64,000 nucleotides of DNA from Maea johnstoni (GCA_963942565.1 OZ012690.1:36928533-36992532), one strand, 5' to 3'. Shown: positions 47,046 through 59,610, counted from the first letter of the stretch. A program made the numbers and translations. Notes: generated by a model from the letters alone, not told the origin.

Positions 47046-49880
47046 TTAATAGTTTCAGAATAAGCTTAGGCTCACAACAATGCAGGTTTCATTGTTTTAT
47101 TGAGAGGTACATTGTATGTGTAGGACTACAGTAGCTGCAGAAGAAATAGAGTGAACTTTGACATTTCTGTACTGGTCATATTTCGTCCTGGTTGATTTCC
47201 ATAGCGGCGGTGTGAATAACGGTTGGGCCAGGTGAGTGACATCATGACTGTTATGTCACCACTCGTGCCCACACAGTGCCAGTAGACAAGACATCATGCT
47301 CTCCAGTGCACACAGAGAGGTCCATTGAAAACATACTATTTAACAAGATTCTTAAAGGTGCAATGTTTACTATTACATAAATACTGATTCCTATCCACAT
47401 CAGGAATATGTGATCAGTATTTAGGTGATGCTACCCTACCATACCCTATTGGGGTTTCACTAGGGATGGTCCTAACTGCTGCTGCTAGCATGATAATACA
47501 GCATGATTCAGGGTCTGCTGGGCCGGCCGCAAGCGTCGTCGTCACCATTAGCCAGGTGTATGAATGGTTAGAATTAGAACACACCTGTCGATGTTAGGAT
47601 AATGACACTGAAGCAGCAACAGCAGCAGCCGTCCCTGTATAGACATCACTGTAGGGGCTGACTGTACCCGTACATACCTCATGATGGCCTGTTATAGGGG
47701 TGGTTCAACTATCATGTCAGAGTTGCCCGTAGAATTCTACCTGTAAACATGTAAAGGGGATGATGATGATGATGAATATGATGATGATGGTGATGATGAT
47801 GATGATGATATAAGTTTAAGAAAATGGTGACAACAAAAAGAAAATAATTAGAAAAACTTGATGACAATATTGATGATTACCACATGGGTGAAGATTTTGA
47901 AGGTATATTATGATGATAATGATGATGATGATGATGATGATGACAATTCTGATAAAAAAAAACTATGACAAAGACAAAGGTCATTACTTTGTAAATAATA
48001 ATCTATCATTTCATCCACATTTGCCTATATTCATGATTCAACAACTCAACACACAATATATAAAATCTTTATCCTTCCTAAATCACGCTTTCTAACGAAA
48101 GGGTAACATTTTAAGACTTATGTTGGAATCTTTTCCCTCCCCATCCTGCTCATTTGTATTTCCCTCACTACTCCTACCTCCTACGCACAATCTAGTCGTG
48201 ACAATCTCTCAATGCTGACCACCTAAACATGCGTCTGTCCCGTAAATACCATGATATACTATAGAGCCATTTGCTGTACGTCTGAGGCGAACAGAAATAA
48301 ACATTCCTTACCCTACCATTCCACTGTTGATTACAGTCTTCCCATAACCCAGGTGGAGATTTACATAGGAATTCAACACAGGTGATTACTAAGAAATTTG
48401 TCAGAGCTGAGTGAGATTGCATGGCAAATTACGTACACCGGGAATTTCACCGCTGCTTGAAGAAATCACAATATTGAAGGGGCTGAGCAAACATAATGAT
48501 ACAAGCATATCTAATGATGTCAATAGAGAAGTAAGACAGAAGGCGTCTCGTGAAATGATATCCTATTTTCTCATGATTGTGAGTGTGATTACCCCATGCA
48601 AGGCAATGAAGTTATTTTGGTTATTGTTCGGTTCAGGGCGGCATCTTTGACCGGAGGAAACTGCTGTGATTATAGCGTCTGGAACGGTAATGACTGCTCT
48701 TTTCTTGTAAATTGAGCTTTTATTGATGCTTCTACGCTGGCTAGTCACGACATATACTTCATGACTTCCACAGGACAAAAGTGCTGAAATTCCATACATG
48801 CTTGGATAATTTGGCTCACTTCTTAAGCTACCTTTAGTCTGCATAAACAACTTCTATTTCACAGAGGACCAATTGTTCCCTGATGTAAGCAAGGAAAACA
48901 ACAAATTTGATTGAAATGATTTATCGACTTTTGAAGATGGCTTATTATGAAGGTGGTTCACAATGAATGCCTTCTTTTCATTTTGCCTTTTGTTTAGAGA
49001 AAAAACATCAAATATATACGAAAAATTATACCCAAAGTTGCATGTGTTCAACTATTGATACTGTACAGGGTTTAGTTTAAATTTGAATTGAGGGCAAATT
49101 TTGCGTTTGATTTTAATTCAACAGCATATTTTTTCATGAAAAAGCTCAAATTTGAAACCAGATGGAGTCAACATTAATGCCACTCTCATTTGCCTTGGAA
49201 CAATCATTGCCTAACAAAAAAGAAGAAGAAAAAGGAAAAGAAAATCTGCATTTTTATTTATTTATCAACAAAATTGTTAGGGAGTCTGTGAGACAAGGGA
49301 TGTTCAAATTATTGGTACTTTCAACATTTTGCTGTATAATACTTATTTTGACCATTGCGATTATGTAATGGTCATATTCCTGTCAAGTACACACACACTG
49401 TGGTGACATATAGCATTCATATTATCTTGCAGTGGACTGCCAGAGCTGTGGTGAGTTCCTGCTGACTAGCAGTGATTGGGATAATTACAGTCTTAGTCGT
49501 GCTCAAATGGTCCTCTTCCTGTGACGTGACACCCCCTAATTCCTCCCTTACTCCAATCAAAGATTAACAATATACTTCCCCTCCCAGATACTACACTGTC
49601 AATAGAGCACAAACACAAGTAAATCAAATTTTGAGGAGTTTTTGAAAGCAAATTTTATTTCAGTGTCTTGTTGACACATTGATTATGATGTAAGAACTTT
49701 CTTTTTTATAAATGGTAATTTTCAAATACACATAAGTATTGATGTTTCTGCATCATGAGTATTATAAATTCAGAAACTAATGAATGATGTCTAAGAAAAC
49801 ATAGTTTCTTTAATATATTGCAGACTGATAGCACCGAAGATGAGGATGACAAATAAATAATCTTTTTTTTTTCTCATCCA
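47046..49880. other. Non-coding stretch with GAT microsatellites
   Basis: GAT/ATG runs lie at about 47757-47810 and 47910-47942. A CpG-bearing patch near 47515-47540 (GGGCCGGCCGCAAGCGTCGTCG) stands out but shows no exon. Other frames are short shadows. Confidence 0.55.
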
Positions 49881-50070
49881 AGGCGTACATATGTTCTGAC
49901 TCATGTGGAAATATCCAAACATCATAGCAAGATTATGAGAAATATTTTACTGAGAACTGTTGTTCCTGCTTTTGTTCCTTACTGAAATAGTTTTTAAAAT
50001 ATTACTTTAAATTTGTTGAGTTATGTTTAAAGTTGTCAGACCATGTGTGCACCCCAGATGCAAATGGGGC
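49881..50070. mobile_element. Subfamily B miniature element
   Basis: The left end GTACATATGTTCTGACTCATG and the right end GTCAGACCATGTGTGCACC are diverged inverted repeats sharing the CACATGGTCTGAC motif with the copies at 31116 and 59407. Confidence 0.5.
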
Positions 50071-50479
50071 ATCAAAATCAGGATTGGTAGTTATGGCATA
50101 TCATTTAACACACAAAGCATTTCATGATAAGTGATCATAAAACAAGGCAGTTTGCAGCGCTAATTACCGACCAATCAAACTGTCCCCTCTAAGTGCCATC
50201 CCCCCATCTGCAAGTGCCAGTCTGCCCATTGTTTATACCACTCCCTCTAATAGCAATTAGTGACCAGTGGTCACTCCACACAACTAGGTCAGCCTAGTGT
50301 AGGGCTGGAGCTCCACCGGTCACTTCATACTTGAGGGTTCCTCTTGGATATACACTTAGGATTTACCATCAGGAAGGAATGTAGATACTATTATTCAAGG
50401 GAGAATTAGGAAGGTAGGCACTGCTGTTTGTTGATAGTAGTTTTAGCAGGGGGGAAAGGCAGAGTCCTAGAGACATGAT

Positions 50480-50702
50480 GATCATCAACTTTGTGATACC
50501 CCACAGCAATGGATCCCAGCCACTGCACAGCATCTGTTGTTGATGTGATATTTAAACCTTTAAAGCCATGGTGTATATGTAACAGGAATGATAGAAGAGG
50601 CTCATTAAGTTATGATCATCTGCAACTTAGTAGTAGTCCCCTATCACAGTGAATTCAAGCCACTACACACCATCTGTTAGTGGTGATGTGATATTTTGAT
50701 AT
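50480..50702 (+). repeat. Two-copy diverged tandem repeat
   Basis: CAGTGAAT(or CAATGGAT).CAAGCCACT.CACA(G/C)CATCTGTT and GATGTGATATTT(T)..ATTTAAACC occur about 155 bp apart (near 50504 and 50648). Confidence 0.7.
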
Positions 50703-50885
50703 TTAAACCCATTCATGCTTGTGAGATTAAAAAAACTCTATTTTGGCTATGTCTTTTTGACCATATATATATTTTTAAAACTATACAAAGGAGAAATGTT
50801 GAGCTGAACCCAAACCACATCTCTCCATCAAATATTATGTGAATTAATGCCTGACTCCACAAAGATATCTTTCAAAGTATGCCCA
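50703..50885 (+). mobile_element. Family A miniature element, copy 7
   Basis: It begins TTAAACCCATTCATGC. The interior GGAGAAATGTTGA is shared with the copy at 60651, and CAAATATT is a general family word. The right end is eroded, so the end coordinate is approximate. Confidence 0.5.
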
Positions 50886-53850
50886 GATGACACTTGCCAA
50901 AAAGATAGGCATCAAATTTATCCTTATCCTCAGGGTATCTGGCCATCTGACATCTCCTTATGGGCAGGATGTGATGCAACTGGAAGTGTTACATTCAATG
51001 ATAGAATGCAAAGTGTATTCAACAATCTTTATAAATGATTATTGATAGGAAGTAATCATATGTTGTACAAGCTAAATGACAACCCTGTCAACATTACCCA
51101 AAAGGTCTTGCAGAAACCCTTAGAGGTGTAGCAATGTTGTTTTTAAACATTTTAACAACACCCTCTGTGGCCACAAAAAAATTATCCTATCCCATCACTT
51201 GAGATAAAAAGTGCCTACCCTAAACACAGTGCGAGGGGCAGTGCACAACAACAATAGTCTTAAGAGGAAAAGCTTAGGGTCAACAAGCTGGTCATAACAG
51301 CGGCTCCTACATGGTATTAGGAGAGGCTGGGGTATTGGGGTATTATGCCGACTTACCCAAACACCCTCTATCAATATAGGGCTTCAGTTTTCTTTTCACA
51401 GTATGACTTCACAGGAATTTAACTATCAAATATCCTTCAAGATGTGTTCATTTCATTCCAATTTTACATCCATATATCTAAATACTAAATACTGGGTAAC
51501 ATCATGCCAGTCTAATGAAAATATTCATGAATAAGTATAAGACGGTTCTTCTCACCCATCAATACACTGAAAACCAGTTTGTTTTGAGACACATTTATTC
51601 AGTGTTTTATCTGAACACGATACATAATTTTCAAAAGTATGTTTTCAAAATCATGCTTTACAGGCAAATTATTTTCAAGAGTGCCAAAACATTCTCTCCT
51701 CCATGTTGTTATCATCATGGGTCATGTTAATAGGCATATCCCTGCCTGGTAAGACCAACACTGTAATGGTTTTACAGTCTCCGAGGGGAGAGAGTTAGGG
51801 GATTAGGGGGTGAGATAGGGAGGCCTGTCTCCAGTAAACCAACTGTGTCTCGGGGAGATGTCTGGCGTGTGGTGGCGAGTGTATAAGATAGGGATAAGTC
51901 AATACCGGGATAAGCCCTCCAGCCAACATGCCTTCAGACCCAACACAGGCAAAATGCCCACAAATACCTCCACTGGGTGATATGTGTTACTCTATTGGGA
52001 TGTCAATGTAAACTTGTCCTAAGGAAAGAGCTTCAGACAAGGCCTGTGGGTCTGTTGCATAGTGAGTCTTAGCCAGCAGTTTCCAATTTTGGGCAGCCAG
52101 TTTCTAAATCCTGGCTAAGACCCTGGACTCTGTTGTCAAGCACCTTCAATACTATCAGTGAATTATGGAAAATGCTTGTAAATATATGTATTATATGAGA
52201 CAAATCAGAAGGTCTAGCACCATCAATATATTAGGTATTAAGGTATCATTAGACTCCTAGATATTTCTATGAATAAGTGGAATTTGAAAGTGAAAAAAGT
52301 GACTTTCCCTCTTCCTCCAAATCCTTTCCTGTTTCATCCCAAGAGTTTTGAATCATGTTCAATTACATAAGCCCCCTTATAACTCTTAAACCTCTAAACT
52401 AACTTATCTGCAGCAGAAGCCCTGCCTGTGAGGGGATGTTACCTAAGCTTGGCTAACTCTGTGAGCTAACCCTGAACAGGTGTAGAAGGGGAGCTCACAG
52501 CTCACTGAGGACAGGGGGCAGTTGGGTTCAGAGAGGGTTCAAGGGGTGTGATGAACTCCACTTTACAATGGAATATATGTTTATTTCCTGCCATTAATAC
52601 GAGGAGATATATAGATCTACTTTCTGTTTAAGTGAACCCCTACCCAGATTTCCTGGATCAGTGCCTAGTGATATAAGGACAAATGTGGACTTGCTATATG
52701 TGTATTAAATGTCTCAATGCTCCACCCTGAATCTAAATGATCTACCCAGAGTCTCAATAGAGTTTAATTTTGTCAAGTGTATTCATGAGTCAGCATGTGT
52801 GAACTTATATTGTGAATTTCAGTGAAAATCATGATAAGATTGTTATCCATCTTTGTATCTGTACTTAAAAACCTCCAAGAGAGGTTGACAGATGATATGT
52901 GTAGTAGTGTCAATGAACAATTACCCCACATGGTGCCTTGGGAGTGACAAGGTTAATTACAGATTGTGTTCTGGCATTTTTATGGTGTGATCAGTATGAA
53001 TAAACCATAAAGAGCCACTGGACTGAGAGACTTCAAGAGCAGTTCAAAAACATCTGGTACTTATACAAGATAAAGGCTGCTCCAATGAGAACCCTGTACA
53101 GAAATGTTAATGCTTTTGAATGTCATAATCATCGATTCAACTGTGGATTTAACATCTGTTAGCCATTTCTTTTTTTTCAAAATTTGTTGTACTCTTTCAA
53201 TCCCATTCTTGTTAAATTAACAATGACAGATGTGTACTCTCTCTCTTGGCTGTGTAATTAAGATTGTGATAACATTTCCATTCTCATACATAGATAGTGT
53301 GTGTGTGTAAACTATTACTTTTTGCCAGAATGGTAGTTAGCTGATTGTTTCACATGTTTCCATTGTTTTGAGTGTCACAACAAGAGAGAAACTCATAATA
53401 TCAATCAATCAGGAGTGAAATGTCATCATCCAGCAATCAGCTTGATTTCTAACTAATCAAAAAAGCCATAATTCCATTCAGAAATACAAAACAGAGAAAA
53501 CAAACAATTGCATCTAATGTTGTCAATGAGTGAGTGATATTAATGAGCTAATTACAATAACAAGCCATTCTTACTTCAATTTTAAGATGTGGTAAATTTC
53601 CAAATACCTATTTTATAACATATGCTCAAGATGGTGTTTGCTTTCATTGTTTTTTATCACTTTATTGCAATACTTAATGCCCTGTCCAAATGAAAATGTA
53701 CCACATGTAGTAATCAGGTAAACAACTTTATACCATTCTTTCCAATACATGAGTCACTCCATGAGCGAACTAATTAATAGTTGCTATAAAAGGTATCTAA
53801 TTAGGAGGGAGGTATGCTGTATTTACCTTCTTTTCCCAAAAGACTATTTC
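50886..53850. other. Non-coding stretch with a repeat family C fragment
   Basis: At 52085-52130, CCAGTTTCTAAATCCTGGC followed by TAAGACCCTGG duplicates the end of the family C copy at 5345-5385. No gene is supported in the rest. Confidence 0.55.
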
Positions 53851-53854
53851 CCTC

Positions 53855-54003
53855 CAATACATAAAAATGACTCAAAAAGCATGAAACAAACTTTTCCCTG
53901 GCATTATTGTATTGCATTCATGTCAAAAGTCATTGACTTAAAAAGCATGAAATGAACTTTTTCCTGGCATTATCACTATAGTGTGTTTATGACAAAAGTC
54001 ACT
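53855..54003 (+). repeat. Two-copy tandem repeat, about 70 bp
   Basis: AAAAAGCATGAAA(C/T)(A/G)AACTTTT.CCTGGCATTAT recurs, followed each time by TGTCAAAAGTCA or GACAAAAGTCA. Confidence 0.85.
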
Positions 54004-54445
54004 GGTGTGTTAGCATGCCACCATTAAACCCCTGAACATATGGGCTGCTGCCAGGGCAGGAAGTCAGCTGCTCGGTGTATAGGAACGTGACAACAATGGT
54101 TTTGGAGACAATGGGCAGCAGGTATTGTCTGCTGGGAGGGCTGGCAGGAGCAGTAGTTACCTGTGTAGTTACCTGTACAGCCTGATGACAGACTCTCACC
54201 TGTCACACGGCACATGCTGGGGGACTTCTGCCCTGCAGCCTCAACTCACACTCTGACTGCCCAAAATAACCAAATGTTAAACTTAGGGCATCAAATTCTC
54301 CAAGGAAGACTTGAAAAATTTGGATAACTCATAACTATCATCAATAAACATACATTTACAAATTTATCTATCGAGAAAAAGCATTATATCCTTATGCAAT
54401 GTCGCAAGAATTAAATCAAGGTGAAAATACAACTTTCAGTCATAT

Positions 54446-54489
54446 ATTTGCATGCATATATTTGCATTACTAAGGTTATTGATTTGCAT
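54446..54489 (+). promoter_or_regulatory. Three octamer (POU-type) sites in 44 bp
   Basis: ATTTGCAT, the inverse of the POU octamer ATGCAAAT, occurs at 54446-54453, 54460-54467 and 54482-54489. The cluster is about 750 bp before the first coding exon of the only gene in the window. The function is inferred from motif clustering alone, and AT-rich sequence makes chance copies easier. Confidence 0.3.
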
Positions 54490-55217
54490 ACTTGTCAGTT
54501 GGGTATGAGTGTGTGATAATGTAGGGATAAGCAATACACATTGTTATACACATCCGCTAAAGCGCCACCTATTATCTTGAGACAGAGCTGCTGGGTTGTG
54601 TCACCTGAGTGTCACCTGGTACAGGTGGGACACACACTGACTGACACACACCTCCTCAATGACACACCTGAGCTTAATTACTCTTACCTCTACCTGTATA
54701 AGCCACTTCTCCACAGTCAGTGCTGGGAACAGAGCTTTCTCATTTCATGCAAGGTTCACTACTGGGAGAACATAGTTGGTCATGCTAGATACTCTGTATT
54801 GGTTTTGGGCCTGCTTGTCACAGTGAGAATAAAGCATTCTCATTTCATTTAAGGTACATTGATGTCTGAACAGATTTGAAAATTGTCTTTTCATGCTGGA
54901 TAGATAACTCTAAGGAACTTGTTTAGTTTTGGGGCCAGCTACTTTTAGTAATGTTTCATTCATGGTACACCCCTGAGAGGATAGAATTTTTCATGTCTAA
55001 TACTTTTCTCTTTTGTTTTTGAACATGGGAGTCATTTTCCATTCAGTGGTGATTCATCAAATGTGAATGGGCAATGAGACATTTTGTGTGAACAACATTA
55101 CAGGATTTGAATACTGCTAAACATCAAATATATTATATTTTAAAGAGGATGTGTAAACTTATTGAACCATTGAAAAAATCAGAATTTTATTTTAACCACA
55201 TTTTCCTATTGTTTCAG
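54490..55217. other. Presumed intron upstream of first coding exon, decayed repeat
   Basis: TTTCTCATTTCATGCAAGG at about 54736, CATTCTCATTTCATTTAAGG at 54835 and TGTTTCATTCATGG at 54953 mark a decayed repeat of about 100-120 bp. The segment ends in a good acceptor, TTTTCCTATTGTTTCAG at 55217. It is therefore probably intron sequence of the downstream gene. Confidence 0.6.
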
Positions 55218-55350
55218 GTGAAGAATGAGTGAGGTTGGCACCAGCGAGGTGGGCGTTGGCCCCCTGGTGGAGCAGCTAGAAACTACAGAGACAGAGGAGA
55301 ATATAGACATCCCTCTGGCACAGGAATTCCTCATCAACAAAATAGAAATG
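55218..55350 (+). other. First coding exon (7 nt 5' UTR + 42 codons)
   Basis: The exon is bounded by TTTCAG|GTGAAGA and AAATG|GTAAGT. The ATG at 55225 has A at -3. An in-frame TGA at 55219-55221 lies one codon upstream, so translation cannot start earlier in this frame. The 42 codons begin MSEVGTSEVG and end FLINKIEM. The donor falls in phase 0, compatible with the acceptor at 55822. Confidence 0.85.
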
Positions 55351-58300
55351 GTAAGTACTTTCAAACTCAAAATGTAATCAATTTTGTCAACTGTGGATAA
55401 AAATACTAAAAATAATAAACCACCAAAAGTAGCCAGTTCTCAGTTAAATAGTAAAATTATATTTGTAAAACATTACAATATATTAATGATTTTCTTGTTT
55501 AAGATTGAATTGTTCTCTCTCTCCCTCTCAGCTCTACCAAATGTTTTCCTATCCTTGTATTATGCACATTATTTCTATTTTGTTTTGTCACCTGATATTC
55601 CTCAAGTGACTTATAATAGAAAAAGGGTGACTATCTCTGTTTTATACTGTCTAGATAGAGCATAGATGGTGAGATCTAGCCTATAATACTTAATGGATTA
55701 CAAATTAACGGAATAGACTGTAATAGATGCCTTTCCTTATGAGCATTGAAATCTTATGTTGGTTTATTGTACATACTTAAGTGAGGATGATTGTAATTCT
55801 GTGATTTTGTTGTGTTTTTCAGCTGAGTTTGATGCGAGACGAGCTGGTCATGAGACAGGAGCTGGTGTCCATGCGGCAGGAGTTTCTCCGTATCCTACAG
55901 CTTTACGAGCAGAGCCCGTTCCATTCCGGCGAGAAGACCCGCAGTCTACAGAGCACCGTCACCCCTTCACCCACGTCCCTCCTGACGTCCTCCGCCACAG
56001 AGGGAGGACCCCTCAATAGCACCTTCAGATCACCCGCAAACCGCAAACCTCGACGCAGTCATCTACGGATTAATAACAACTCCACCATCAGTTCCATCGG
56101 TACCAGTACTAGCTCACTGAGTAGCAGTTCTGCGCATTATCCCGATTACTCACTCGGTAATCACCATTCAGTGAACACAATCAGCTCCATCGGGACTTTT
56201 GGGGAGCCCCGCACGCCCGAGAAATACCGGCGGGAAACGACCATGCTCACGGAATACCAGCAGTACTCCCATATCAACGAGCAGCTGTTCAACAGCCCGG
56301 CCTCGTCCAAGGGACGCTCGCACAGGTATCAAGGCAACATGGATACCACAGACAGTTCTCTCGGAGATAACGTACTGTTCAGCAAGATGCGTGCAAGGTC
56401 GCTTCAGTCACTGAATTCCCTGGATAGTATGAACACCTCCTATCCCAACACTCAGGACACTACAAGGAGTTCTTTACAGAGCTCAACATGCAGCTCAGTA
56501 CCGAGTTCAGTTCCGACCGGTAGCGAGCCCGAACTCTATGAATTACCCTTGGATGTACCTAGGGGGAAACGTGTGTCTATTCTTGAGGGGTGCTCTAAGG
56601 ATGTGAATTATAACACTGTGAAAATGCCCAGTTATCACCTGGGAGGCAATGGATTAATACCTATAGCAAAAGAGGACACTCGGGTGCCTCATGATATGGA
56701 AGTTGAGAACCCTGCAGAATGCTACGACCTTGACATGGAGTACAGCAGCCCGAACATGAACTCAGTGGAAAAGACACTGTGCAGTACACGCCATGATACG
56801 TCCAACGAAAACAGCAAGACCCTGGTGGGTCTTCAGGACACTATTCGTATAGCAACCCCTGATCGGCAGGGCGTGGGTCAGGAGTACAGCCCTGTCGGCA
56901 AGACTCCCCCTAGTGGTGAAGAGCGACCACAGGTCTACGGAGGAAGTGGGAATGACACTAAGCGTCCTGTGCGGAAAGTGATGCTATCACCCGATCTTAG
57001 TAACCGTAAAATGACACCAGAGGGCAGTGATCATAAGCTCTCGCCACGTAATCTTGTGAAACTCGGACCAAAATGTGCCTCAGACTGTGAATGTGCCAAG
57101 TCGCCGAAAATGAAGAAATCGCGCAAGTCACAGAGTTGTATGGACTTGTTAAAGGACAAAAGCGATGCAGAAAACGGTAACTCTGTGGCATGGACAATAG
57201 AGTCAGATGGTGAGCAAGGTGGGAGAAACAAGGAGGCCTACGTGGATAAGTTAAGAGAAGTCAGTGCTATGGAGACATCCTTCCTCGAGCATCAGCAAAT
57301 GAAAAATGGATATGTGAAACAACTGCCAAAGCACAAGAAGTGTACGGAACATGAGCTCCACCAGGCTTTTGGGGAGCCCTGTATGTTCCACATTGAGGAC
57401 TCAATTTCATTGATGGACACTTCCAGAAACTCTGACCGCATGGTCGGTGCATGCTCCTCGGGTAGTGAGAGTGAAAACTCGAAAAAGTCATCGAAAAAAT
57501 CCACTGTTGTTTCCAGTGCCAAAAAGCAACAAGAGAGTGAATACAACCAGTCACAGTCCAGTGCAACATCGGATTCCTCACCGTACATTTCTTCTCTTGA
57601 GGCTACTCGAGCATCTATACCCGACTTGTTCTCTGTCTCAAGTCTGGTAGTTTCGCCACGCTCGAGTTTGTGTAGCAGTTCGCCCTGTGTATCTGATGTT
57701 GAGAGTGACACCATCTCAGACCGTATAAAGAACAACCCCGAGAAGTTCTGCAGCACCCCTTGTGACAGTTTCGAGAACCGCTCATCTCTAACGGGCTCCT
57801 CCGATAACCTTGACACTAGTGTGCCAATGCTGTTAAGTATTGTGTCGCGCGATAGTAATGGTATTCCCGACTTGGAGATCCCAGAGCCACCGGGCTTCCA
57901 TCACGGTGGACCCAAGGAGTCTACGCCCAAGGATTACTCAGACCATGGTGGGCCCAAGGAATCGACGCCCAAGAACTCCCAGACTCCCAGCAAGTTCAGT
58001 ACTCCGCTGGATGAGGATAGCACCTTGACAAATGTCACAGGACTGCGAGATTCCGGCCATCGCTTTCCCACAGTGGTTTCTGCCATTAAGATTGTTCCAG
58101 AGTCTTTCGGGGAGAGCGTTGCAGAACCTACCTCGGCTGTGGATTCCATGGTGAATGGCTATACAAGTGATGAAGCATCCTACCGTCCACATATCAACTA
58201 TGTGGAGAACAGCGTTCCATCACCGAAAAAGGTGGCCGTTGAATCCATGGTGGACGGCTACACGAGCAGCGAATCATCTTTTCATCCACACATCAACTAC

Positions 58301-59032
58301 GTGGCCTACCCCAGCATGGTGTCTCGGCATGGCATGAGCCAATCACAGACTCTCTATCCAGCTCAGAACTCCATGCAGCTGAGCCGTAACGTCACTCGCT
58401 CGCAGGTGGTCTACCCGACCATGAACGGAGGCTTCAGCACGTATCTTGACTCTGAGTCCTGCACCAGCTGCACCAGTGTGGAGAGTCTTGGACTAGAGGT
58501 GCCTGTGAATTCTCCAAATATCACCACAGACTCTGGCAGCTCAAAACCAGGCACCACCAGCACTGGTACGGATACCTATGACTATATTGATGTGTTCAAA
58601 ATGAAGGCCACCCCACGGCGCCTCAAGCGCAAGGGGCCGGATGGGATGCCGCCCCCAGAGAGGCCCGGCCCACGCAAACAACTCTTCCCCAAAAGTAGCA
58701 GTAAGTCGGTCACCTCGGCGCAGAGTAACCATAGCAACAACACGGCCCATAGCAACAACAGCAAGGCATCCAAGGAGAAGGTGAAGGTGAAAACGAACAA
58801 TGACCAGGATTCAGGTGTGTCGACGCAGAGCTCAACGCAATCGAAACACATCCAGCTGAGTGACTCCAGAACAGGTGCGACACGAACCATTGTGCAACAC
58901 TCGGCCGTGGCAAGGAATTTGTACCATGAGAAAAAGAAGGCACTCAAGAAGAAGATTAAGAGATTCAGTAATAACTTTTACCGAGTAAATAGCTCTGGTA
59001 CGCTACAGATACAGACATTGGGACACTTCTAG
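55225..59032 (+). CDS. Large serine-rich protein with N-terminal coiled coil (about 1111 aa, join 55225-55350, 55823-59032)
   Basis: I do not recognise the family. The two coding exons join in phase 0, giving 42 + 1069 residues and a TAG stop. Residues ~31-72 form a Leu/Met/Glu/Arg-rich amphipathic segment (NKIEMLSLMRDELVMRQEL) that looks helical or coiled-coil and spans the exon junction. The rest is Ser/Thr/Pro-rich and probably disordered, with no membrane segment or signal peptide. Internal repeats are TISSIGT twice near residue 130-165, GGPKESTPK twice (~735-760), and a 33-residue tandem pair starting DSMVNGYTSDE/ESMVDGYTSSE and both ending PHINYV (~816-874). Residues ~975-1000 are basic and proline-rich. 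The C-terminal tail carries HEKKKALKKKIKRF. The exon is visibly richer in G+C than its flanks, and codons stay open over 3.2 kb, so a real gene is very likely. A cytoplasmic scaffold-like protein is a plausible inference, not an identification. Confidence 0.9.
55351..55822 (+). other. Intron, 472 bp, GT-AG
   Basis: Donor ATG|GTAAGTACT and acceptor TTGTGTTTTTCAG|CTGAG are both close to consensus. The intron has stops in all forward frames and is AT-rich, unlike the flanking exons. Confidence 0.9.
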
Positions 59033-59365
59033 TAAATCAGTCCAGCTAGGACAGTTTACATGGTGTATGTTCTTGTAAATGTTCATGTATAAGTATATTG
59101 TAATACTGCGTAAATTTACTTAAAAATGTTCATGTACATGTACATTTGAATACAGATATTCATGCATCTAAAGTACTAAAAATGAAAACCCAAGGTATTT
59201 CTCTTGTAAATGGTTTGAAATACACTGAGCAGGTATTTGCAATTTTTTTCTGTATGATAGAGTGTACATGTACATGTAGATTTTAATGTTTTAAATGAAG
59301 GGATATGGCCACTTTGCTTGCCAGAGAACTGTGTAAAAGGTTGAATAAAGGTTGTGAAAGTGAAA
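55823..59365 (+). other. Terminal exon with 3' UTR
   Basis: The coding part (55823-59032) is one uninterrupted frame. It continues into an AT-rich 3' untranslated region of about 330 nt with several TGTA words (ACATGTACATGT), which would suit Pumilio-type RNA-binding proteins. The end is estimated from the polyadenylation signal. Confidence 0.75.
59344..59349 (+). terminator. Polyadenylation signal AATAAA
   Basis: The canonical hexamer lies 312 nt after the stop codon. It is followed within 10-50 nt by GTTGTGAAAGTG and TTGTTGATG, the usual GT-rich downstream element. Cleavage is predicted near 59360-59370. Confidence 0.65.
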
Positions 59366-59406
59366 TTAAGAATGAATGAAAACCTCATAATTGTTGATGT
59401 AAGATA

Positions 59407-59610
59407 TTAAACCATTCACATATGGAGTGCTCACATAGTCTGACACATACATATCCCTAAAGACAAAGTACTTTCTGAAATATTTGGTTGTAAGTTGTTC
59501 CATTCAGGTTTAACACCCATTCAAATATTTAAAAAAATATGTGTCTCATTTTGATGAGTTACATCAAAAGTTGTTAGATCTTGGAGGCACTCCAAATGTG
59601 AATGTGGTAA
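59407..59610. mobile_element. Subfamily B miniature element, best-preserved copy (204 bp)
   Basis: It starts TTAAACCATTCACATATGG followed by AGTGCTCACATAGTCTGACA, and ends with the inverse-type TGTTAGATCTTGGAGGCACTC then CAAATGTGAATGTGGTAA. The inverted repeats extend about 35 bp with scattered mismatches. It sits 40-50 bp past the predicted end of the gene. Confidence 0.65.

Noticed and set aside
57292-57816. 174-aa antisense frame within the large exon, plus other minus-strand frames there
   Set aside because: Shadows of the sense coding sequence, which has the splice signals, poly(A) signal and much longer frame.
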